From Pseudobdellovibrionaceae bacterium (GTDB taxonomy: Bacteria > Bdellovibrionota > Bdellovibrionia > Bdellovibrionales > UBA1609), in assembly GCA_025354795.1 (NCBI GenBank), contig JANXMF010000060.1:1-41138 (forward strand): DNA of 41,138 nt, read 5' to 3'. Position 1 is the first letter of the stretch; each line of letters starts with the position of its first letter. Below are positions 8,195-15,990 of the stretch, one piece after another. Both the position numbers and the translations under genes were made by a program. The notes under the pieces are model-generated. The model searched no databases. It was given only the letters and a program-made list of their open reading frames with translations, and had not been told where the DNA came from.

Positions 8195-10299
8195 TTCTTT
8201 TGCTCATCGGCGCGCTGCTTTTGGTAAGCCTTGACCAGCTCCTCTTGGATGTTGCGGGGAACAGTCGCGTAGCGCGAGAATTCCATGGTGAACTCGCCTT
8301 TTCCTTGGGTGCCCGAACGCAGCTCGGTCGAATAACCAAACATTTCCGAAAGCGGAACTTCGGCTTCCACCGTGGTAAAGGCGTCGATAGTTTGCGTGCC
8401 CATGATAATTCCGCGGCGTTGGTTGATCTGACCAAGCACGTTGCCTTGGAATTCTTCAGGGGCTGAAACTTCGACCTTCATAATTGGCTCAAGCGCCTTG
8501 GGGCCCGCCTTGGCGTAGAACTCACGAAACGCGGCCATGGCGCAGATCCGGAAGGCCATCTCACTCGAATCCACATCATGGTAAGCACCATCCGACAAGA
8601 TAGCTTTGACCCCTACGATCGGGAAGCCAATCAACAGACCCTTAGTCAGCTGCTCTTGGAAGCCTTTGTCGACGGCAGGAATAAATTCGCGCGGAATTTT
8701 TCCGCCCACCACTTTGTTTTCAAACTCATAGGTTTTGTCAGGGCTATCGAGGGGCTCAAAGGTGCCCACGACTTTGGCGTATTGTCCCGAACCGCCGGTT
8801 TGCTTTTTATGAGTGTAATCATAAGGCGTGGCCTGTGAGATGGTCTCGCGATAGGCCACTTGTGGCTTACCGGAAATCACTTCGCAATTGAACTCACGCT
8901 TCATGCGCTCGATATAAATCTCAAGATGCAGCTCGCCCATGCCGGAGATAATGGTTTCGTTGGATTCTTCGTCGCGCTTCACGCGAAACGTAGGATCCTC
9001 TTTGCGGAACTTCTGCAGCGCTTTGGAAAAATTGTTGGCGCCTTCTTTGCTCTTCGGCTGCACGGCGAGCGAGATCACGGCGTCGGGTACGAACATCGAG
9101 GTCATAGCAATATTGACGGTGCCGTCGGTGAAGGTGTCACCCGAGGAGCAGTCGATACCAAACAGCGCCACGATATCGCCGGCGTGGGCGGTGTCGATGT
9201 CGACCATTTCATCGGCGTGCAGGCGCACCAAGCGCGGAATCTTCACTTTGCGGCCGTTGGCGGTGTTGGTGATGAAATCGCCTTTTTTCATGGTGCCTTG
9301 GTAAATGCGCATGTAGGTAAGCTGTCCGAAGCGCCCGTCTTCAAGTTTGAAGGCGAGCGCGATGAGTGGCTTGTTGGGAGCGGAACTCAACTCCACTTTT
9401 TCTTCGTTCTTATCGAGATCCAAGCCTTCGTTAATAATTTCCGAAGGATTGGGCAGATAATCGTGTACGCCGTCCAAAAGTTTTTGAACACCGCGATTTT
9501 TATAGGCCGAGCCCATGAAAACCGGAGTCAGATTCAACGCTAAGGTGCCTTTACGAATGGCGGCCATCACTTCGGCTTGGGTCGGTTCTTCTTCGTTGAG
9601 GAATTTTTCCGCCACATGGTCGTCAAAATCCGCGGCCTTGCCCACCAGATCGTGGTGGTACCTGGCGGCCTGCTCTTTCATATCCTCGGGGATTTCTTTT
9701 TCGGTGATAATTTCGCCGTTATCGCCGCTAAAATAGTAGGCTTTCATTTTGACCAGATCGATCACGCCATCATGCTTGTCCTCGAGGCCGATCGGGAGCT
9801 GCATGAAAACCGCGTTGTGGCGCAATTTTTCGCGGAGGGCCTCGACCACGCGAAATGGGTTGGCTCCGGCGCGATCCAATTTATTGATAAAAGCCAAACG
9901 CGGAACTTTGTAGCGGCGCATTTGGCGATCCACGGTGATCGACTGCGATTGCACGCCGGCAACTCCGCACAAAACTAAGATGGCGCCGTCTAACACACGC
10001 AGGGCGCGCTCCACTTCAATGGTGAAATCCACGTGTCCGGGAGTATCGATGATATTAATATCAGTTTCATGCCAGGCCACGTTGGTGGCGGCGGACTGAA
10101 TCGTGATTCCGCGTTCGCGCTCGAGATCCATATGATCCATGGTGGCGCCGACGCCGTCCTTGCCCTTGACTTCGTGAATCTGGTGAATCCGGCCGGTGTA
10201 AAAAAGAATGCGCTCCGTCAGAGTGGTTTTACCCGAGTCAATGTGGGCGGAAATACCGATATTTCGAACATTTTCTAAGCACCATTTCAAGCCAGACAT
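8191..10299 (-). CDS. fusA: Translation elongation factor G, mitochondrial EFG1 / spdEFG1-like
   Basis: 702-aa translational GTPase that moves tRNA and mRNA after peptide-bond formation. G motifs: [10 protein letters not shown] (residues 19-28), RGITIQSAA (switch I), DTPGHVDF, and [10 protein letters not shown]. Domains II to V follow, with [10 protein letters not shown] in domain IV and [20 protein letters not shown] in domain V. The N-terminal text ([23 protein letters not shown]) resembles mitochondrial EFG1 and the spirochaete-planctomycete-delta spdEFG1 group rather than the classical str-operon fusA; this is recognition by eye. Start: AAGGA abuts a first ATG at 10305 but is 6 nt from the second at 10299, so the latter is chosen. 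The gene is not in a str operon; it heads a pair with dcd and faces recQ divergently. Confidence 0.95.
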   Translation of the reverse strand: MSGLKWCLENVRNIGISAHIDSGKTTLTERILFYTGRIHQIHEVKGKDGVGATMDHMDLERERGITIQSAATNVAWHETDINIIDTPGHVDFTIEVERALRVLDGAILVLCGVAGVQSQSITVDRQMRRYKVPRLAFINKLDRAGANPFRVVEALREKLRHNAVFMQLPIGLEDKHDGVIDLVKMKAYYFSGDNGEIITEKEIPEDMKEQAARYHHDLVGKAADFDDHVAEKFLNEEEPTQAEVMAAIRKGTLALNLTPVFMGSAYKNRGVQKLLDGVHDYLPNPSEIINEGLDLDKNEEKVELSSAPNKPLIALAFKLEDGRFGQLTYMRIYQGTMKKGDFITNTANGRKVKIPRLVRLHADEMVDIDTAHAGDIVALFGIDCSSGDTFTDGTVNIAMTSMFVPDAVISLAVQPKSKEGANNFSKALQKFRKEDPTFRVKRDEESNETIISGMGELHLEIYIERMKREFNCEVISGKPQVAYRETISQATPYDYTHKKQTGGSGQYAKVVGTFEPLDSPDKTYEFENKVVGGKIPREFIPAVDKGFQEQLTKGLLIGFPIVGVKAILSDGAYHDVDSSEMAFRICAMAAFREFYAKAGPKALEPIMKVEVSAPEEFQGNVLGQINQRRGIIMGTQTIDAFTTVEAEVPLSEMFGYSTELRSGTQGKGEFTMEFSRYATVPRNIQEELVKAYQKQRADEQKK

Positions 10300-10387
10300 A
10301 ATCATTCCTTGCGCATGAGTTTTACTTTGAACGTCAATAAATGCCTGAACGGGTTCGTTTTTTCAACATTATTGCCACGATTACGCA

Positions 10388-10393
10388 TATAAT
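10388..10393 (+). promoter_or_regulatory. Consensus -10 element of the recQ promoter
   Basis: A perfect TATAAT at 10388-10393 lies only 11 bp before the recQ ATG (10405). A start of transcription about 6-7 nt downstream would leave a leader of about 5 nt, too short for a ribosome site, and none is visible. The -35 region is weak (TTCAAC at 10362-10367, spacer 20). Confidence 0.5.
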
Positions 10394-10404
10394 TTCTCTG
10401 ATTG

Positions 10405-11862
10405 ATGACATCCATTTCAGACATTGAAGAGATTGCGCGCCAAGCGAAGCTGTTTCCGCTTCGGGAACCCCAGCGCCGGGCCATGGTCCAGCTGCTTGCG
10501 GGCCAGAATCTATTGCTCATATGGCCGACCGGATCGGGTAAATCGCTATGCTATCAATTGCCCGCTTTGGCGCGTGAGGGCATGGGGCTGGTGATTTCGC
10601 CGCTGATCGCGCTGATGGAGGATCAGGTGGCCAAGGGCCGTGCCTTAGGCTGGCCGGTGACCTGCGTGCACTCGGGGCTGAAGCGTGAGGAGCGGAAAAA
10701 GCGCTTGGCCACGGTTGCGCGTGGGGCGGTAAAGCTTTTGTACGTAACGCCCGAGCGCTTTCGCCAGGACGAGTTTTGTCAGCTTTTGACTGAGACTAAG
10801 ATTTCGCTCTTAGCGGTCGATGAAGCCCACTGCATTTCGCAGTGGGGGCATGATTTTCGCCCGGATTATTCGCGGGTGGGTGAGATTCGGCGCAAGCTGG
10901 GTGATCCGCAGGTGATCGCGCTGACCGCGACCGCTACCAAAGAGGTGCAAGCGGATATTCTACGTCTGCTGCATTTGACGGCCGAGTCCACAGCCTTGAT
11001 GTGGGAGGGAGTGGAGCGTCCGGGTTTGCATTTGGCCGCCGTTGAATGTGAGTCGCACGAAGACAAGCTGAACGCGTTGGTGGATTGGCTTGGCGAAGTG
11101 AAGGGCGCGAAGATTGTTTATTTCACCTTAATCTCGACGCTGCAAAAAGTTTCACACGTCTTGGCGCAAAAGGGCATTGAGCATGGCGTTTATCACGGCG
11201 ACCTCGAGGCGCGGGCACGCAATCAGACGCAGTCGCGCTTTCTGGGCGGCGCGACCGAGTTGCTGCTCGCCACTCCCGCGTTCGGTCTGGGCATTGATAA
11301 GGCCGACGTTCGCGGAGTTTTACATTTTGAAATTCCCGGCTCGCTGGAGGCGTATTTTCAAGAGGTGGGGCGGGCAGGGCGCGATCAGCTTCCGGCCCAT
11401 TGTTTGTTTTTGTATTGGCAGGAAGATCTTGAAACGCAAATGCGTTTTATCGAAACGTTAACGCCCGAGCCCGCGTACATTCGCGCGCTCTATAACTTGT
11501 TGGTGTCGTGGCAAGATCGTCTGTCGACTTTGGATATGGAAGAGCTGCGCGCGCAACTCAGTTTTAAGAATAAACGCGATTTTCGCTTGGAGACCGCGCT
11601 TAACGTGCTTGAACGCTGGGATGTGATCCGCTGGCCGCGCCGTCGCCTGCAAGAATTGACTTTGTTGCGGCCGCTGACCGCTGAAGATTTATCCGAAGAA
11701 TTGTGGAAGGCGCGTAAACTCCAGTTGCAGAAAAAGTTATTGGCGCTGGTGCAGTGGTTTCGCGGCGAAGGATGCCGCAAAGTCGAGATTTATCGTTATC
11801 TGGGCTGGGCGAACAGTGAACCGTGTGGTTTTTGTGATCGCTGTGACGAGGGCGTTGAGTGA
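10405..11862 (+). CDS. recQ: RecQ-family ATP-dependent DNA helicase, short form
   Basis: 485 aa, a 3'-5' superfamily-2 helicase. Motif 0 is FPLREPQRRAM, Walker A is WPTGSGKS (40-47), the DEAH box is at 139-142 followed by CISQWGHDFRPDY, and ALTATAT, FGLGIDKADVRGVLHFEIPGSLEAYFQEVGRAGRD cover motifs III to VI. The C-terminal zinc site is recognisable in GEGCRKVEIYRYLG with PCGFCDRC. There is no HRDC domain, so it is shorter than E. coli RecQ (about 610). The ATG at 10405 is chosen over a TTG three bases before it. The aat start overlaps its stop (GTGA). Confidence 0.93.
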   Translation: MTSISDIEEIARQAKLFPLREPQRRAMVQLLAGQNLLLIWPTGSGKSLCYQLPALAREGMGLVISPLIALMEDQVAKGRALGWPVTCVHSGLKREERKKRLATVARGAVKLLYVTPERFRQDEFCQLLTETKISLLAVDEAHCISQWGHDFRPDYSRVGEIRRKLGDPQVIALTATATKEVQADILRLLHLTAESTALMWEGVERPGLHLAAVECESHEDKLNALVDWLGEVKGAKIVYFTLISTLQKVSHVLAQKGIEHGVYHGDLEARARNQTQSRFLGGATELLLATPAFGLGIDKADVRGVLHFEIPGSLEAYFQEVGRAGRDQLPAHCLFLYWQEDLETQMRFIETLTPEPAYIRALYNLLVSWQDRLSTLDMEELRAQLSFKNKRDFRLETALNVLERWDVIRWPRRRLQELTLLRPLTAEDLSEELWKARKLQLQKKLLALVQWFRGEGCRKVEIYRYLGWANSEPCGFCDRCDEGVE

Positions 11863-12545
11863 GACTGTTTGCGAACGCGCGACGCTTTTTTCCTGATCCG
11901 CGCCACACTCTGGCGGATGGAATTGTCGAAGTCAGCGACGACGTGCGGGTTGAGCGTTTGCTTGAGGCATATAGTTTTGGAATTTTCCCGTGGCCTCAGG
12001 AGAATCTTCCGGCGCTTTGGTTTAGCCCCGATCCTCGCGGAGTTTTGGATTTTTGTGATTTCCACGTGCCGCGCAGTTTGCAAAAGTTGGTGGATAAAAA
12101 TGATTATTTGATTACCTTTAACCAATGTTTTGATTCCGTGATCGCCGCCTGCGCGCGGGTTCCGCGGCCGGGGCAGGCGGGCACTTGGATTACAGACCGT
12201 TTGGTACATGCGTATGGGGCCTTTCACCGCGCGGGTTATGCCCACAGCCTTGAGGTGTGGGATAACGGCGAGTTGATTGGCGGACTCTACGGTGTGTATG
12301 TGGCCGGTACGTTTTGCGGGGAAAGTATGTTTTATGTGCGCCCCAATGGCTCTAAAATCGCGGTGTTGAAATTGGTGGAATTTCTGCGCGCGCAGGGTTT
12401 GCAGTGGCTGGATATTCAGATGGTGACGCCGGTGCTTGAGGTCTTTGGCGGAAAATATATTGCGCGTGAGGTTTATCTGCAGCGTTTGGAATTAGCCAAG
12501 AAGACGGCACGGTTTTTAGAATTTAAACCGCTCGCCCCATTGTGA
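11859..12545 (+). CDS. aat: Leucyl/phenylalanyl-tRNA--protein transferase
   Basis: 228 aa. Transfers Leu or Phe from aminoacyl-tRNA to proteins with N-terminal Lys or Arg, marking them for ClpS/ClpAP in the N-degron pathway. All the family landmarks are present: AYSFGIFPWPQENLPALWFSPDPRGVL, FDSVIAACA, TWITDRLVHAYGAFHRAGYAHSLEVW, GGLYGVYVAGTFCGESMF and IQMVTPVLEVFGGKYIAREVYL. GTG start overlapping the recQ stop indicates coupling. The last 30 bp overlap the convergent PilZ gene. Neither clpS nor clpA is in the window. Confidence 0.95.
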   Translation: MRLFANARRFFPDPRHTLADGIVEVSDDVRVERLLEAYSFGIFPWPQENLPALWFSPDPRGVLDFCDFHVPRSLQKLVDKNDYLITFNQCFDSVIAACARVPRPGQAGTWITDRLVHAYGAFHRAGYAHSLEVWDNGELIGGLYGVYVAGTFCGESMFYVRPNGSKIAVLKLVEFLRAQGLQWLDIQMVTPVLEVFGGKYIAREVYLQRLELAKKTARFLEFKPLAPL

Positions 12546-13112
12546 ACCGCGTTTTGCATCGTAGTTGCCGCCGGGCTGAGCCAGCCGGTACATAATGCCA
12601 AAAGCAATAATCGTAGCCAGTGCATACCAAAAAATTTTGAACGCGTGACTGGCAAGAACGGAACGATAGTATTCGCTGTTGCGGATTTGCTGATCGCGCA
12701 TGGCTTGAATAAAACTGCTGCGCAGACCTTTACGCATGGCGCGGGTGTGGGGCTCGGGCAGGGGATCGAATCTCAGGCCGACTAAAACTTTGCCTTCGTC
12801 TTCAAATAGGTCTTTGCTATAAAACCAACCGCGCATGACGTAAGTTTCAATTCTTGTTACGACTGCCCACCACGCGATTTGTTCACCGCCAGGGATGGGG
12901 ATTTCCACTTTGATATGATCTCCAAGGCCGGGCTCGTGCCCCGATTCCACCAAGAAGGCCAGGCCGGATTCGGAAAGATTGAGTAGCGTAGTTTGCTCGA
13001 TGCCATTGCCGTCGCTTTCGGCTTCTAAACTAAATCGCATGATGTTGCGGTCTTGTGGGCGCAAGACATAGCGGGGGGCGCGGGCGACGTATTTGCGGAT
13101 GGATTCGGCCAT
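12516..13112 (-). CDS. PilZ-like domain protein with C-terminal membrane segment
   Basis: 198 aa. The N-terminal half carries the two c-di-GMP binding signatures of PilZ domains: RYVLR (RxxxR) near residue 14 and NLSESGLAF (the D/NxSxxG type) about 26 residues later, followed by GDHIKVEIPIP and GLRFDPLP. A hydrophobic segment around 160-180 (FKIFWYALATIIAFGIMYRL) is probably a single membrane helix, with a short charged tail. The layout suggests a membrane-anchored c-di-GMP effector; the output is not evident. No GGDEF or EAL gene is in the window. The 193 bp upstream (13113-13305) contain no gene I can support. Confidence 0.72.
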   Translation of the reverse strand: MAESIRKYVARAPRYVLRPQDRNIMRFSLEAESDGNGIEQTTLLNLSESGLAFLVESGHEPGLGDHIKVEIPIPGGEQIAWWAVVTRIETYVMRGWFYSKDLFEDEGKVLVGLRFDPLPEPHTRAMRKGLRSSFIQAMRDQQIRNSEYYRSVLASHAFKIFWYALATIIAFGIMYRLAQPGGNYDAKRGSQWGERFKF

Positions 13113-13305
13113 GTGTTTGTATCGGTTGTTTGGGGTGGTTGTTTTAGTGGGGCTGGGCTTTGGGCTTGGTGAGCCGATAGCCTGGGTGAGTTCGATAGCC
13201 CTCGCCTAAATGGTCGAGTCTCGGGCGGAGCACGATTTCTTGATAGATAATGACGGATGGAAACATTTTGCTCGTGCCCTGATAGGTACAAAACCACGAA
13301 CCCCC

Positions 13306-13590
13306 CTAATGCGTGCAACGAACTTCCAAATCATAAGGAACATAAATCCCCAACGTGATCAGCGAGAGCAAAACGTCCGGCGTGCGCGTCCGCATTGTCA
13401 TACCTTCAAGCTCCGCATTTGGACAGAGTTCACCAGCGGTCAACACGTGACTTCCGCGAATGGTCCCGAGCAAATAGGAATCCATTGCAAGGGTGTGGCT
13501 AGGCCCGGTGGCGAGCGTGGATTCGGTGCTCACGACGGTGAGGTGACTGCAGGCGCTTAAGGTGAAGAATAGCATAATTAATTTCTTCAT
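13306..13590 (-). CDS. Bor-like small lipoprotein, second tandem copy
   Basis: 94 aa. A type II signal sequence ends in the lipobox LSAC, so the mature protein starts at a lipidated cysteine around residue 14. The C-terminal half, DVLLSLITLGIYVPYDLEVRC, matches the pattern of phage lambda Bor and its bacterial relatives (LLG..TLGIYTPRTV.VYC), and the length is also Bor-like (97 aa). Lambda Bor is an outer-membrane lipoprotein linked to serum resistance; a role here cannot be assumed. It starts 3 bp after the first copy ends and is clearly paralogous but strongly diverged. Confidence 0.65.
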   Translation of the reverse strand: MKKLIMLFFTLSACSHLTVVSTESTLATGPSHTLAMDSYLLGTIRGSHVLTAGELCPNAELEGMTMRTRTPDVLLSLITLGIYVPYDLEVRCTH

Positions 13591-13593
13591 AGA

Positions 13594-13884
13594 TTAATCT
13601 CCACACCAAACTTTGACCGTCGTCGGCGAGTAAATTCCGAGTGTGAAAAGAGTGATGATGCCGTCTTCCGGACTCTTGGCCCGCTGAAAGCCGTAGGGCT
13701 TTTGATCCATGCAAATCTTTTGCAAATTCAGAACCGGCTTGCCCATGAGACCCAGAAAATAATAATCCGCGTAATCTATATAAATAGGTTTTATATGGAA
13801 GTCGAATTTCGGATGAAGCTGCACGCGCGTTGACATGCACGAGGCGGCCGTGAGCAGCAGGAGCGGGAGCGCCAGGCGCTTCAC
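13594..13884 (-). CDS. Bor-like small lipoprotein, first tandem copy
   Basis: 96 aa with lipobox TAASC around residue 16. The C-terminal stretch DGIITLFTLGIYSPTTVKVWC is a better fit to the Bor family than its neighbour, and VLNLQKICMDQKPYGFQ corresponds to the VNLAEVC-like segment of Bor. The ATG overlaps the stop of the ankyrin gene (ATGA), and the second Bor-like gene follows after 3 bp, so three lipoproteins appear to be made from one transcript. Confidence 0.7.
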   Translation of the reverse strand: MKRLALPLLLLTAASCMSTRVQLHPKFDFHIKPIYIDYADYYFLGLMGKPVLNLQKICMDQKPYGFQRAKSPEDGIITLFTLGIYSPTTVKVWCGD

Positions 13885-14864
13885 GGGGTGCTGGCCTTGT
13901 CGAACAGCTCCATCGGCAGTTGCACGCGCAGGGCCTCGCTGCGTGCGGATCTTCCGCCCTTATCTTGCAGATCAGGATTCGCGCCCGCACCCAGCAATAG
14001 CATCACGGACTCTTTGTCATGCGCGCTCGCGGCAATTAGCAATGGGGATTGCCCTTGCCGGTTCTGAGTATCGACGGGAGCCTTGGCCGCGAGTAACCAT
14101 TTGATATAATCGGCTCGGCGCGTGATCACGGCCTGATGAAGAGGGGTGTTGCCATCGCTGTCGACTTGCGCGAGCGGGGCTCCGGCGTCGATCAGGCGCT
14201 TAATGATCACGGGCTGATTGTAATTGATGGCGATGAGAAGCAGAGAATCACCGTCTTTGTCGACCTTGTCGAGAGCGGGATTTTTGTCGAGCAAGGCTTC
14301 AAACACACTGGCGTCGCCACGGGGAATGCTGAAGTCCAGCGCTGTCCAGCCATTGGGTTCAGCGGTGGTGGCTGAGGCTTTGTTGTTGAGTAACGCCTTC
14401 ACCGTTTCCAAACTGGCAAAGCGCGCCGCCATCATCAGCGGCGTTAAATCGAAGCCGTCTTTGACCTCGGTTTGCGCACCTTTTTTAACCAGTAAATCGA
14501 TCGAGCCGGGTGAGCTCCCCAGAGCCGCGAAGTGAAGCGCGGTTGAGCCTTGGCTATCGCGCAACTTGGGGTCGGCGCCCGCTTGCAGCAGCACCTCGAC
14601 GATGGCGACATTGTTTTTGCGGGCGGCAGCCATCAATGGGGTAATGCCGAGTGAACTGGTATGGTTTACATCCTCATGGTCCGCGATCAGTTTTTTGACG
14701 GCCACCATATTGCCGTGGGCGGCTTCTTGCACCAAGAGTGGAGAGAGGGTCAAATCGATGTTTTTGACTGAGACTTCAGGCGCTTGCGGACGGGTAGGCA
14801 TTGAGTGGCAACCCAGCAGAAAAAAGATGCTTAGCGCCGTTGTTGTTGCTATGAGTGAAACCAT
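13881..14864 (-). CDS. Ankyrin-repeat lipoprotein
   Basis: 327 aa. The start at 14864 gives a lipoprotein signal (MVSLIATTTALSIFFLLGC, lipobox LLGC); the longer frame to 14945 overlaps the divergent gene and lacks a signal at its start. About eight ankyrin repeats of 33 residues fill the rest, with typical TPLMAAARKNNVAIVEVLLQAGADP and TPLHQAVITRRADYIKWLLAAKAPV units; the last is partial. Ankyrin repeats bind proteins; a lipid-anchored periplasmic or surface ankyrin domain is seen in several Bdellovibrionota and Legionella-type bacteria. It leads the operon with the two Bor-like lipoproteins. Confidence 0.85.
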   Translation of the reverse strand: MVSLIATTTALSIFFLLGCHSMPTRPQAPEVSVKNIDLTLSPLLVQEAAHGNMVAVKKLIADHEDVNHTSSLGITPLMAAARKNNVAIVEVLLQAGADPKLRDSQGSTALHFAALGSSPGSIDLLVKKGAQTEVKDGFDLTPLMMAARFASLETVKALLNNKASATTAEPNGWTALDFSIPRGDASVFEALLDKNPALDKVDKDGDSLLLIAINYNQPVIIKRLIDAGAPLAQVDSDGNTPLHQAVITRRADYIKWLLAAKAPVDTQNRQGQSPLLIAASAHDKESVMLLLGAGANPDLQDKGGRSARSEALRVQLPMELFDKASTP

Positions 14865-14925
14865 GGCTCTGATGTATTCTGAGCCCGGCGTTGGCGCAAG
14901 GCAATTATAAATATCGGAGATTTTA

Positions 14926-15990
14926 ATGGAATGGCCCACGGTCACCGCGCAAACCGCACTAGAGCGTTTAAAACGCGGAGCTCAGGCTGTGGATGTGCGC
15001 AGTCCGGGAGAGTTTCAGCGCGGGTCCTTTCCAGGTTTTACCAATCAAGCGATTTTGAACGATGAGCAGCGCCATGTGGTGGGGCTGACTTACAGAGAGC
15101 AAGGACAAGCGGCCGCAATCGCACTCGGACTCAAATTGGTGCAGCCCGGACCGCTGGTCAAAAAGTGGCGCGAGGCTTTGCCGCATGCGCGCGCGGAGAT
15201 GCGTTTGCTCACCTGTTGGCGCGGAGGTCTGCGCTCGAGAATATCCGCTCAGTGGTTGGGTGAAAATGACTTTGCGGGCGTGCGCATCGCCGGTGGATAC
15301 AAAGCCTTGCGCGCGGCTGCACTTGAGGCGTTCGATTCTCTTCCCGAGTTTTTGGTGCTGGGCGGCCTCACCGGATCGGGAAAAACCGATTTGCTGCGGC
15401 AGCTGTCTCCCGTTTTAGATCTTGAACTCTACGCCAATCATCGCGGCAGCAGTTTTGGTTTAGCCCTTGGTGCGCAACAACCAACGCAGACGACGTTTGA
15501 AAACGCCAATGCTTTTGCGCTCACTGAACCCCCGCCATTGATGTTGGTGGAGGCTGAAAGTCGCATGGTGGGAAAATGCGTGGTGCCTGAGCGCGTGAAG
15601 GCGGCAATGGACCGTTCTGCCATGGTGATGCTCGAAACCCTGCTGGAGGAGCGCGCGCTGCGTATTTTTGCAGAGTATGTTTTGGTTCCGGTGCGAGCAC
15701 ACGGGGCGGCGGCGCTGCAGCGCCATTTGGTCGAGGCTCTGGCGCGAACCCAGCGGCGTTTGGGCGGATTGCGCCATCAGAAGATCTTGACCCTGTTGAA
15801 TGAGGCGTTCTCCGCACCTGAAATAAATCTTGCGCGACATACGCCGTGGATTGAATCTTTGCTCAAGGAGTATTACGATCCGCTTTATGCGCACACCATC
15901 ACGGCCAATGCCGAGCGGATCATCTTCCGCGGCGACTTCCACGCGGTCCAAGATTTCCTCACGTATCGTCTTAGTGGGCGGGGGTCATAG
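14926..15990 (+). CDS. mnmH: tRNA 2-selenouridine synthase
   Basis: 354 aa (also called SelU or YbbB). Replaces sulfur of 2-thiouridine at tRNA wobble position 34 by selenium, using selenophosphate and passing through a geranylated intermediate. The N-terminal rhodanese domain has DVRSPGEFQRGSFPG and the catalytic Cys97 in LLTCWRGGLRS; the C-terminal P-loop domain has GGLTGSGKT at 146-154. GGAG lies just before the ATG. The following gene supplies selenophosphate and begins inside the end of this gene, so the two form one functional module. The divergent ankyrin gene starts 61 bp away. Confidence 0.95.
   Translation: MEWPTVTAQTALERLKRGAQAVDVRSPGEFQRGSFPGFTNQAILNDEQRHVVGLTYREQGQAAAIALGLKLVQPGPLVKKWREALPHARAEMRLLTCWRGGLRSRISAQWLGENDFAGVRIAGGYKALRAAALEAFDSLPEFLVLGGLTGSGKTDLLRQLSPVLDLELYANHRGSSFGLALGAQQPTQTTFENANAFALTEPPPLMLVEAESRMVGKCVVPERVKAAMDRSAMVMLETLLEERALRIFAEYVLVPVRAHGAAALQRHLVEALARTQRRLGGLRHQKILTLLNEAFSAPEINLARHTPWIESLLKEYYDPLYAHTITANAERIIFRGDFHAVQDFLTYRLSGRGS

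Noticed and set aside
8860-9543. 227-aa plus-strand ORF inside fusA
   Set aside because: It is the antisense of a well-conserved EF-G; histidine/glycine-rich text typical of shadow frames.
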